From Clostridia bacterium (lineage in GTDB: Bacteria; Bacillota; Clostridia; Oscillospirales; CAG-272): a stretch of 12,592 nucleotides of DNA. The stretch's first letter is position 1. Each line of letters opens with the position of its first letter. The stretch lies in NCBI GenBank assembly GCA_017624795.1, contig JAGAMJ010000144.1:1-12592 (forward strand), in the 5' to 3' direction. Made by a program: the position numbers and the translations under genes. A model generated the notes under the pieces. The model did no database searches. It was not told where the DNA came from and saw only the letters and a program-made list of their open reading frames with translations. Below, piece after piece: positions 6,199-12,592 of the stretch.

Positions 6199-6226
6199 AT
6201 TATCACAACGAAACGGCATTTGTCAA
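6199..6226 (-). promoter_or_regulatory. Promoter of tRNA-Arg
   Basis: On the minus strand: a perfect TTGACA (6221-6226), a 16-base spacer and GATAAT (6199-6204). An alternative -10, TAATAT, would give an 18-base spacer. The -35 lies only 20 bases past the shikimate kinase stop codon. Confidence 0.82.
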
Positions 6227-6245
6227 GAGGTTTTTTGAAATTTTT

Positions 6246-6749
6246 TTATTTCTTCAACAAATCGCGCAAAAGCAACGCGCCCGCGGCGATATCCGTCCCT
6301 TCCAGCTTGATACGCCGATCGCAAAGTGCCTCGTAGTAGGGCGTGCGATACGCGTAAACGTCGGCAAGCGTTTCCCCCGCCCGCATCGCGATCCCGCGAG
6401 TGGAAAGATTGGTCACGCGCTTTTCAATTTCAGAAAGCGGCAGATCCAGCCACACCACCTCGCCAAGCTCCTGCAAACGTGCTGCACCCACGGGGTGCAA
6501 CGGCGCGCTGCCGCCCGTGGCGATCACGGTGTTTGTAACGTCAAGCGCGGCAAGCACCTGTGCCTCGACGCGCAAAAAGGCATCTGTGCCAAATCGGTCG
6601 ATATAGTCTTGCAGTCCCATACCCACGCGCTGCTGAATGAGAAGATCCACGTCCACAAAATCCATACAAAGCAGCTTCGCCAGCACAACGCCAAGCGTCG
6701 ATTTACCGCAGCCCGGCATACCGATCAATACGATATTGTTCCCTCTCAC
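6246..6749 (-). CDS. aroK: Shikimate kinase family protein
   Basis: From the start chosen here this is a 167-residue P-loop kinase. Shikimate kinase phosphorylates shikimate on its 3-hydroxyl with ATP on the path to chorismate and the aromatic amino acids. Seen: Walker A GMPGCGKST (10-18); the DVD pair (Asp33, Asp35) for Mg and substrate; FLRVE with Arg60, a likely shikimate-binding Arg; ATGGS with Gly79-Gly80; and YRTPYYE with Arg135. The lid is unusual: the common RPLL-type segment reads STRGIAM (116-122), a form I recall from clostridial shikimate-kinase-like proteins. An upstream in-frame ATG at 6815 would add 22 residues, but it lies in the gene's own -35 box; GTG at 6749 with GGGAG 11 bases upstream gives normal family length. 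No other aro gene is near and no terminator follows, so read-through into tRNA-Arg is likely. A different small substrate remains possible. Confidence 0.85.
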   Translation of the reverse strand: MRGNNIVLIGMPGCGKSTLGVVLAKLLCMDFVDVDLLIQQRVGMGLQDYIDRFGTDAFLRVEAQVLAALDVTNTVIATGGSAPLHPVGAARLQELGEVVWLDLPLSEIEKRVTNLSTRGIAMRAGETLADVYAYRTPYYEALCDRRIKLEGTDIAAGALLLRDLLKK

Positions 6750-6786
6750 TGTCCGTATCGCTCCCTTTCCATTGATATACGCTTTT

Positions 6787-6815
6787 ATTTTAGCACAAGG
6801 GCGCAAAACCGTCAA
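6787..6815 (-). promoter_or_regulatory. Sigma-A promoter of the shikimate kinase gene
   Basis: On the minus strand: TTGACG (6810-6815), a 17-base spacer and TAAAAT (6787-6792). Transcription should start near 6780, downstream of the ATG at 6815, which rules out that ATG and supports the GTG start at 6749. Confidence 0.82.
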
Positions 6816-6936
6816 TCACTCTTTTTCCTTTTCGATCAAAATCTTGTTCACTTGCTCTCTTGCCGCCAAAACCGCATTTTGCGCAAAAATTCATGAAAAT
6901 ATCACAATACGGGAAAGAAAAGGCAGACATTTGAGG

Positions 6937-6965
6937 TTGATTATTATAAGAAAATATGGTATAAT
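6937..6965 (+). promoter_or_regulatory. Extended -10 promoter of the ABC transporter operon
   Basis: TTGATT (6937-6942), a 17-base spacer and a perfect TATAAT (6960-6965) preceded by TGG. The leader of about 60 bases contains a GC-rich hairpin (6981-6989 with 6998-7007, one bulged base), with the first gene's ribosome site 12 bases after it. This is the only promoter seen for the four-gene operon. Confidence 0.87.
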
Positions 6966-7032
6966 GTATTTATATATGGGCTGTCGCGCCGTCTTGCGCG
7001 CGCACAGCGCAAACGATGAAAGGATTTTGCAA

Positions 7033-8109
7033 ATGATTAAGATCGAGCATCTGGTCAAGAATTACGGCGCCAACTGCGCGGTCGACGACGTCAGCTTTGA
7101 GATCGCAAAGGGCGAGATCGTCGGCTTCCTTGGACCGAACGGCGCGGGCAAAAGCACGACCATGAATATTTTAACGGGGTATCTTTCCTCGACGGCGGGA
7201 CGCGTGACGGTGGACGGCATCAACGTGCTAGACGATCCCCTTGCGGTCAAGCGCCGCATCGGCTACCTGCCCGAGCAGCCCCCGCTTTACCCGGATATGA
7301 CGGTAGAGGAATATCTGATCTTCGTTTATAACTTAAAGGGCTGCACCCTCAACCGCACCAAGCACTTGGAGGAGATCTGCGACGTCGTGAAGATCAAGGA
7401 CGTTTATAAGCGCGTGATCCGCAACCTCTCCAAGGGCTACCGTCAGCGCGTGGGCATCGCGCAGGCGCTGGTGGGCAACCCCCCCGTGATCGTGTTTGAC
7501 GAGCCCACCGTCGGGCTTGACCCCAAGCAGATCATTGAGATCCGCAACCTGATCCGCACCCTGGGTAAGGACCATACCGTGATCCTTTCCACCCACATTC
7601 TGCAAGAGGTGCAGGCAGTCTGCGACCGCATCATCATTATCAACAAGGGCAAGATCGTTGCCGATGAGCTGACCGAAAACATCAACCGCGTTGCCGACGG
7701 CAGCCGCCGCTACCGCATAAAGATCTGCGGCCCGCAGCGCGAGGTGCTGAATATGCTGAACGACCGCAGCGACATTTCCTACGTTGAAGCACTGCCCGCA
7801 AGGGACGGCGACGCCTATATCTATATGGTGGAGAGCGCGCCCAATATCGATATGCGAAAATCCCTGTTCTACACGCTTTCGCAAAAGGGCTGGCCCCTTG
7901 TCGGAATGGAGGCGCTTGGTATGAGCTTGGAGGACATCTTCATTTCGATCGTCGACAGAACGGGCGACGACGCCCGCGTGAGAAAAGCCACCAAGACACA
8001 GCGCAGCAAAAGAAGCGCTGTCGACCTTGAAAAGGATCTGGCAGCGTCGATCATCGACGCCACAGCCGAGGCGCAGAAAAGCATCGCCCCCTACGACGGC
8101 GAGGATTGA
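7033..8109 (+). CDS. ABC transporter ATPase, GldA-like
   Basis: This 358-residue cytoplasmic ATPase subunit powers the transporter whose other parts follow it. All nucleotide-binding motifs are intact: Walker A GPNGAGKST (34-42), Q-loop Gln82, signature LSKGYRQRV (132-140; LSKGY in place of LSGGQ, common in the GldA/ABC-2 group), Walker B VIVFDEPT (152-159), D-loop GLDP and H-loop His188. About 140 residues beyond the core (from about 215) hold a C-terminal regulatory-type domain and a charged tail rich in Lys, Arg and Ala; GldA-type ATPases are usually about 300-310 residues, so the tail after residue 310 is extra. The open frame extends far upstream, but ATG at 7033 has AAAGGA (7019-7024) 8 bases before it and begins at the family's usual first residues, MIKIEHLVKNYG. 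First gene of the operon. The transported substrate is unknown. Confidence 0.93.
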   Translation: MIKIEHLVKNYGANCAVDDVSFEIAKGEIVGFLGPNGAGKSTTMNILTGYLSSTAGRVTVDGINVLDDPLAVKRRIGYLPEQPPLYPDMTVEEYLIFVYNLKGCTLNRTKHLEEICDVVKIKDVYKRVIRNLSKGYRQRVGIAQALVGNPPVIVFDEPTVGLDPKQIIEIRNLIRTLGKDHTVILSTHILQEVQAVCDRIIIINKGKIVADELTENINRVADGSRRYRIKICGPQREVLNMLNDRSDISYVEALPARDGDAYIYMVESAPNIDMRKSLFYTLSQKGWPLVGMEALGMSLEDIFISIVDRTGDDARVRKATKTQRSKRSAVDLEKDLAASIIDATAEAQKSIAPYDGED

Positions 8110-8136
8110 TCCCATCTCGCGCACGAGCAAAAAAGA

Positions 8137-8171
8137 AAGGAGCGTCGGCAAAAAGCCGATAAAACCCATAT
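8137..8171 (+). promoter_or_regulatory. Distant ribosome site and hairpin before the permease gene
   Basis: The only good Shine-Dalgarno, AAGGAG (8137-8142), lies 29 bases before the permease ATG, much farther than normal. Between them is a small hairpin, tcggc-aaaaa-gccga (8145-8159). If it folds, the effective gap falls to about 14 bases. No other in-frame start exists, because a stop codon (8160-8162) stands just upstream. Confidence 0.55.
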
Positions 8172-8915
8172 ATGTTTGCTATTTATAAAAAGGAGCTGCG
8201 GGCATACTTCATCAGCCCCGTCGGATACGTCTATACAGGCATATTCCTGGCGGCGGCGGCACTGATCTGTGCCTACACCACCATTCAGCAGGCAAGCTAC
8301 AACACGACAAGCTATTTTCAGTACATGATCTTTACCTTCATCATTCTGATCCCGCTCTTGACGATGCGTCTGTTTTCCGAGGAACGCAAAATGCGGACCG
8401 AGCAGCTGCTGCTGACCGCGCCCGTTTCGATCACGGGTATGGTGTTTGGTAAGTATCTTGCCGCATTGACGCTGTTCGTGTCAACGGTGCTGGTTTCCTG
8501 CATCAATTTCTTCCCGCTGCTCTCTTACGCCATCGCCGAGCAAAGCACCGCCTCGCAAAGCGTGCACGTCGGCCCCGAGGGCGGACAGATCATCGGGTGC
8601 CTCATCGGTATCATTTTGATCGGCGCGTGCTTTATTGCGGTGGGACTGTTCATTTCCTCTCTGACCGAAAATCAGCTTTCCGCTGCGGTGATCACGGTCG
8701 GCGCCATCGCTGTGATGCTGCTGGTCGGCGTGTTCAACGACTATATCGGCTCGGCGTTTATCCGCACGGTGCTGGATTGGATCTCGGTGATGAGCCGCTT
8801 TGACCGCTTTGCTTACGGTCTGTTCGACTTCTCGGCTCTGCTTTACTATCTATCCATATCGGGTGTATTTTTGTTCCTGACGGTGCGCGTTTACGAAAAG
8901 CGCCGTTGGGGCTGA
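8172..8915 (+). CDS. ABC-2 type permease, GldF-like
   Basis: This 247-residue integral membrane protein should form the membrane channel of the transporter. It starts with a short cytoplasmic amphipathic stretch, YKKELRAYFISPVGYV, typical of GldF/NosY-like permeases. Six membrane helices follow at roughly 18-38, 50-66, 93-117, 138-162, 170-190 and 222-240. The loop after helix 2, RLFSEERKMRTEQLLLTAP (66-84), is the conserved cytoplasmic coupling segment of this family, where the ATPase is expected to dock. The C terminus FDRFAYGLFDFSALLYY...VYEKRRW is also typical. Length is normal for GldF. It lies 62 bases after the ATPase stop and 15 before the next start. Its ribosome site is oddly distant, so it may be translated less than its neighbours. 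Confidence 0.9.
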   Translation: MFAIYKKELRAYFISPVGYVYTGIFLAAAALICAYTTIQQASYNTTSYFQYMIFTFIILIPLLTMRLFSEERKMRTEQLLLTAPVSITGMVFGKYLAALTLFVSTVLVSCINFFPLLSYAIAEQSTASQSVHVGPEGGQIIGCLIGIILIGACFIAVGLFISSLTENQLSAAVITVGAIAVMLLVGVFNDYIGSAFIRTVLDWISVMSRFDRFAYGLFDFSALLYYLSISGVFLFLTVRVYEKRRWG

Positions 8916-8930
8916 TAGGAGGTGCTACGA

Positions 8931-10562
8931 ATGAAATTTCTGCATACCAAAAAATTTCGTTACGGCAGTGTTTCCGTGGCATTGACCGTTGTGATCATCG
9001 CGGCTGTCATTCTGTTCAACGCGATCTTCACCGCCCTTTCCGAAAAGTTCGTCTGGTACCTTGATATGACCTCGGAGGAAATGTATACCCTTTCGGACGA
9101 AGCAAAGGAGCTTTTGGATCAGGTCTTTTACGTGGTGGACGAGAACGGCAAGCGCGTGTCGCCCCGCAAGTACACCGACGCCCAAACGGGCGAGGAAAAG
9201 AACATTGAGGTCACCATCATCTTCTGCACGCCAAAGGATCAGATGGAGGCAAATACCACCCAGCGCTACGTGCTTTACACCGTTTTGGAAATGGCGCAGG
9301 AATATGAGAACATCAAGATCAAATACGTGGACTATCTGACCAACCCCTCTGCCGTTTCGCAGTACAAGGAAAGCTCGGGACAGTCGATCGGCCCTTACAG
9401 TGTCATCGTGACCAGCGGCACCGAGTCGCGCGTGTATACCCTGTCGGCACTGTTTACCACCGACAGCAGCACCGAAACCATCGTGGGCTATAACGGCGAG
9501 CAGCGCCTGGTATCTGCCATCAACGCCGTGACGCAAGTCGAGATCCCCGTGGCGTGCTATACCACAGGACACGGCGAGGTCGATACCCTGATCACAAGCA
9601 CCAACGGCAGTCCCCTTTTAACGCTGCTTTACGAAACGGGCTTTGACGTGCAGCCCATTGACCTTTCCAAGGAAGATATCCCAGAGGATTGCACGCTGAT
9701 CGTGATCTTTGACCCTCAAAGCGACTTCTTGGAGAAAAACGCCGTGAACGACGTTTCCGAGCTGGATAAGCTGACAAGCTTTATGGACAAGGACCACTCG
9801 ATCATGACCTTCTTCGATTACGAAACACCAAAGCTCCCCAATCTGGAAGCGTTTTTGAACGAGTGGGGCGTTGAGATCGCCCGTCACACCGACGAGCAGA
9901 CAAAGCAGGTATCCAATTTCCTGATCAAGGATCAAGAGCACTCCACCAAGCCAAACGGGCTGACGCCCCAGGCGACCTACGTCGAGGCGGGACTTGGCGC
10001 GTCGCTGACAAGACAGCTGCGCCAGGCAAAAATCCCCAAAACCGTGCTGTTCCCCTACACGGGTGCCATCAACAGCACCTATGAGCTGACCTACGACGAC
10101 GAAAGCAACTACTATTACGGTGCTTACTCCCACAACGGCATCATGCGCGAATCCTTTGACGTTTTCACCTCGTCCGCCGACGCGGTTGCGGTGGCGGGCG
10201 AGCAGGAGCTTGACGCCAAAGCCCCCTTCCGCTATATGACGGTGACAAGAGAGGCCCATTCCGACCCCTATACGGGCAAGAGCACCTTCTCGTATCTGCT
10301 TGCCTGCGCTTCGACCGACTTTACGTCCGCGGGCGCTCTGGACAGCGGCTACGGCAACCACACCGTGCTGACGCGCGCCTGCCACGAGCTTGGCGCGGTT
10401 CAGCTTTCGGTTTCTCTTGCTTGTAAATATTTTGCGGACATGGAGATCAATTCGATCACCTCTACGGCGGCAAATCAGTACACCGTTGTGCTGACCGTGG
10501 TGCCCGCTTCGATCATCTTCATCGCAGGTGTTTATATCATGGTGAGGAGAAAATACGCATGA
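8931..10562 (+). CDS. GldG-like ABC transporter auxiliary protein
   Basis: This 543-residue protein has one membrane helix at each end (about 14-36 and 517-537) around a large, probably extracytoplasmic body. It matches the GldG/'ABC-type transport system involved in gliding motility, auxiliary component' family: YLDMTSEEMYTLSDEAKELL just after the first helix (43-62), GEQRLVSAI (189-197), and YTTGHGE (210-216), the family's best-conserved motif. In Bacteroidota GldG works with GldA and GldF; its molecular job is not established. An in-frame GTG at 8922 falls inside the ribosome site AGGAGG (8917-8922), so ATG at 8931, 8 bases downstream, is the start. Its stop overlaps the next gene's start by 4 bases, which implies translational coupling and fixed stoichiometry with the DUF4340 protein. 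The middle (about 290-510) has no motif I recognise. Confidence 0.9.
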   Translation: MKFLHTKKFRYGSVSVALTVVIIAAVILFNAIFTALSEKFVWYLDMTSEEMYTLSDEAKELLDQVFYVVDENGKRVSPRKYTDAQTGEEKNIEVTIIFCTPKDQMEANTTQRYVLYTVLEMAQEYENIKIKYVDYLTNPSAVSQYKESSGQSIGPYSVIVTSGTESRVYTLSALFTTDSSTETIVGYNGEQRLVSAINAVTQVEIPVACYTTGHGEVDTLITSTNGSPLLTLLYETGFDVQPIDLSKEDIPEDCTLIVIFDPQSDFLEKNAVNDVSELDKLTSFMDKDHSIMTFFDYETPKLPNLEAFLNEWGVEIARHTDEQTKQVSNFLIKDQEHSTKPNGLTPQATYVEAGLGASLTRQLRQAKIPKTVLFPYTGAINSTYELTYDDESNYYYGAYSHNGIMRESFDVFTSSADAVAVAGEQELDAKAPFRYMTVTREAHSDPYTGKSTFSYLLACASTDFTSAGALDSGYGNHTVLTRACHELGAVQLSVSLACKYFADMEINSITSTAANQYTVVLTVVPASIIFIAGVYIMVRRKYA

Positions 10563-12586
10563 CGGAAGAAACGAAATTTCCAACAATGAAGCCCCGCCGC
10601 TCGGCACTCAAACGCCAGCGGCTGGCGGTGCTGATCCTGCTTGGCGTGGTGGCGGTGCTTGCGGTCGCGTTCGCGCTGGTGTGGCGCTTCACCTCCCGCA
10701 TTCTGGTGGAGTACCCGAACGGCGACAACGTGGTCGATGCCGACGGCACCAAATACTATGCGGTACAAAAGGACGACGTGTGGGTGATGATCAACAAGCA
10801 CGGCGACGTTTGCCAGACGACCGAAGACGGCCTTTATAAGACCAAAGACGGAACGCTGGTGTCGATCGACCAGACCGACGGTACGCCCACCGTTGTGGCG
10901 GCTGTGCTGTTAAACGGGACCGAGGACGCGATGTTTGATGCAAGCGACGGCTCGTATGACATTTTGCTCTACCCCATGCTCAACCGATCGGACATTCAGT
11001 CCATCGAGATCAAAAACAAAAAGGATCACTTCACCGTCGAAAAGCAAAGCGACGGCTCGTTTGCCCTGAAAGGGTATCCGACCGCCTCGATCAGTGACGT
11101 GATGCTTTCCACCCTTGTGATCATCACGGGCTATACCCGTACGATGGCGCGGCTGGACCTCTCGCCCGAAAACCCCGATGCGGAAGGGTTCAGGCAAAAC
11201 GGCTATGCCGAATACGGCTTGCCCCAAGACCCCGCCAACGCCGAAAGCTATTTTATCATCACGGCGGCGGACGGCACCGCACACAAGGTCATCATCGGCA
11301 ATATCATTTTGGACGATACGGGCTACTATGCCCGCTATTCGGACAGAGGCGACGTTTACGTGATGCAGCAAATGGAGGCGTCGCAGTTCAACTCCACCCT
11401 CTCGGGCACGCTGCTTTGCGCCAAGGAGGACTACGTCACCCCCACCATCTCCACGTCGCTGGGCGACACCACCTTCTTTGACGTGACCGACTTTACCGTT
11501 TACCAGTCAAACAGCAAGGGCGACCTGCCGGAGCTTTCGGATTTTGAAGACAGCTTCAAGCAGCTGGTGAAATTCTCTTACTCGCCCATCGAGCAGCGCA
11601 AGGGGACCTACTACGAGCATATTCCCTTTATCGGGCAGGAAAAATTCAAGGGATACGCCATCAACGACACCAGAGCAAACACCTGCCTGATGAGCTTGAT
11701 GGGCATGGTCCCCGGCAAGACCGTTAAGCTGTATGCCGACGACGGAGAAACCGATGACAACCTGACCGATTTCATCAAAAATCACGGTCTTGGCTTTGCC
11801 ATCGAGTTCACCTATAACGCCGAGCGCGCAGGCGCTGCGGGCGGCTATAAGCCCACAAAAACCATTCCCCAGCGCATCTATATCAGCCCCATGAAGACCG
11901 AGGACGGTAAAGAATTTTACTATATGTTCAACGATATGTTCGACATGACGATCATGATGGAGCGCCGCTATATGGAGTTTTTGGAATGGAACGACTTCAA
12001 ATGGGTGGAGGACGGTATTTTTGAGGCCAATATCAACTTCCTCAAAGAGCTGAACATCAGCATCAAAAACGGCACGTCGTTTGGCGCGACCGAGGAAAAT
12101 AAGGGACTGTCGGGCGTAACAAGCGTTTCGTTTGGCTCCTACTGCGTTGACAAGGACGGCAACGCCATCGCCTCCAACTCGAACAACTCCGACATCAAGG
12201 TCTTTTACGATTACGTGCAAAACGGCAACACGGTCGGCAACAACGATCCGTTTGCGGATATTGCAAAATTCAGAAAATTCTATCAAACGCTGACCGAAAC
12301 CGAGCTGTATGGTTCGATGCCCTCGGATACCGAGGCACGGCAGGAGGAATTGAAGAATTCTGCCCCCGATCTTGAAATCTCAATGACGTTCGATATGGGC
12401 GAGGGCAAGACCGAAACCAAGGTCTATCGCTTCTACTTCTATGAAGCGGGCGAGCGCGGCTGCTACCTCACGATCAACGGCAACGGCAGCTTCTACTTGC
12501 AGCAAAAGCGCGTGGACAAGATCATCAGGGACGTGGGACGCGTGTTGGATCCCACGGCTGTGATCGAGCCGACGGCAAAGAATTGA
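10559..12586 (+). CDS. DUF4340 domain protein, membrane-anchored
   Basis: This 675-residue protein has one N-terminal membrane helix (about 22-43) after a basic cytoplasmic tail (KPRRSALKRQR) and a large extracytoplasmic part. Residues about 146-275 show the DUF4340 pattern: IQSIEIKN...FTVEKQSDGSFALKG, the 'EYGL(P)' step at 218-222, then an FIITAADGTAHKVIIGN strand pair and YYARYSDRGDVYVMQ. The remaining 400 residues may hold a second, diverged copy, but I cannot show this by eye. DUF4340 proteins are often encoded beside GldG-like proteins; their function is unknown. Start ATG overlaps the GldG stop (ATGA), with GAGGAG at 10544-10549 and a 9-base gap. The gene is complete, with TGA at 12584-12586; the window ends six bases later, so whether the operon continues is not visible. 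Catalytic residues are not evident; a binding or structural role is inference. Confidence 0.88.
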   Translation: MTEETKFPTMKPRRSALKRQRLAVLILLGVVAVLAVAFALVWRFTSRILVEYPNGDNVVDADGTKYYAVQKDDVWVMINKHGDVCQTTEDGLYKTKDGTLVSIDQTDGTPTVVAAVLLNGTEDAMFDASDGSYDILLYPMLNRSDIQSIEIKNKKDHFTVEKQSDGSFALKGYPTASISDVMLSTLVIITGYTRTMARLDLSPENPDAEGFRQNGYAEYGLPQDPANAESYFIITAADGTAHKVIIGNIILDDTGYYARYSDRGDVYVMQQMEASQFNSTLSGTLLCAKEDYVTPTISTSLGDTTFFDVTDFTVYQSNSKGDLPELSDFEDSFKQLVKFSYSPIEQRKGTYYEHIPFIGQEKFKGYAINDTRANTCLMSLMGMVPGKTVKLYADDGETDDNLTDFIKNHGLGFAIEFTYNAERAGAAGGYKPTKTIPQRIYISPMKTEDGKEFYYMFNDMFDMTIMMERRYMEFLEWNDFKWVEDGIFEANINFLKELNISIKNGTSFGATEENKGLSGVTSVSFGSYCVDKDGNAIASNSNNSDIKVFYDYVQNGNTVGNNDPFADIAKFRKFYQTLTETELYGSMPSDTEARQEELKNSAPDLEISMTFDMGEGKTETKVYRFYFYEAGERGCYLTINGNGSFYLQQKRVDKIIRDVGRVLDPTAVIEPTAKN

Positions 12587-12592
12587 TCTATA

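Noticed and set aside
6025..6219. Minus-strand 64-codon frame (ALAQLDRVPGYEPVGRGFESPKPRH)
   Set aside because: It is the familiar translation of a tRNA gene and its terminator, not a protein; the plus-strand frame 5947-6165 is the antisense of the same tRNA.
6877..6888. Palindrome ttttgcgcaaaa as an operator
   Set aside because: It is a single short palindrome 50 bases upstream of the ABC operon's -35, with no second copy or known regulator; too weak to call.
6637..7032. Long upstream extension of the ABC ATPase frame
   Set aside because: It would overlap the divergent shikimate kinase gene and span the operon promoter at 6937-6965; ATG at 7033 has a proper ribosome site and the usual family N terminus.
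7333..8169. 278-codon minus-strand frame opposite the ABC ATPase
   Set aside because: It is a shadow of the ATPase gene with a low-complexity composition and no supporting signals.
8922..8930. GTG start for the GldG-like gene
   Set aside because: The GTG overlaps the AGGAGG ribosome site itself; ATG at 8931 is correctly spaced.
9618..10607. 329-codon minus-strand frame opposite the GldG-like gene
   Set aside because: It lies wholly antisense to a well-supported gene, has no family motif or ribosome site, and has the His/Val/Gly/Asp-rich composition typical of antisense frames in GC-rich DNA.
11507..12286. 259-codon minus-strand frame opposite the DUF4340 gene
   Set aside because: It is an antisense shadow without a ribosome site or recognisable domain.

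Overview
The window looks like chromosomal DNA from an anaerobic Bacillota of class Clostridia, probably an Oscillospirales-like gut lineage. The evidence is strong GGAGG-type ribosome sites, sigma-A promoters that often carry an extended -10 (TGn before TATAAT), tRNA genes with encoded CCA, a small cysteine-rich protein resembling the Clostridia family DUF6472, and palindromic 'CCCTAC/GTAGGG' intergenic repeats. Base composition is moderately GC-rich by eye. The placement is inference; no rRNA or marker gene is present.

Layout. Positions 1-34 are the terminator of a gene lying to the left. Positions 35-528 hold no gene: they are a mosaic of nested inverted repeats and a duplicated module. 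A minus-strand type IA topoisomerase gene (topB-like, 581-2695) ends at a bidirectional terminator (529-558) and starts from an extended -10 promoter. Divergent from it is a tRNA-Ala(GGC) with its own promoter and terminator. A malic enzyme gene (3055-4233) with its terminator follows, then a class I mannose-6-phosphate isomerase gene (manA) that has lost its 3' half. The manA remnant keeps a near-consensus promoter and runs straight into a strong terminator. On the minus strand come a short DUF6472-like gene (5020-5217), a CPBP-family membrane protein with a degraded protease motif (5296-5925), a tRNA-Arg(ACG) followed by two tandem terminators, and a shikimate kinase family gene (6246-6749).

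The right half (6937 to the end) is one plus-strand operon behind a single extended -10 promoter: an ABC ATPase, a GldF-like ABC-2 permease, a GldG-like protein and a DUF4340 protein. The last two genes overlap by 4 bases. This set resembles the GldA-GldF-GldG transporter first linked to Bacteroidota gliding, here with a DUF4340 protein in an organism where nothing else suggests gliding. The likely design is a cytoplasmic ATPase dimer, a six-helix permease, and two large extracytoplasmic proteins anchored by terminal membrane helices. The substrate is unknown. This operon is the best candidate for poorly described biology here, followed by the truncated manA and the intergenic repeat mosaic.
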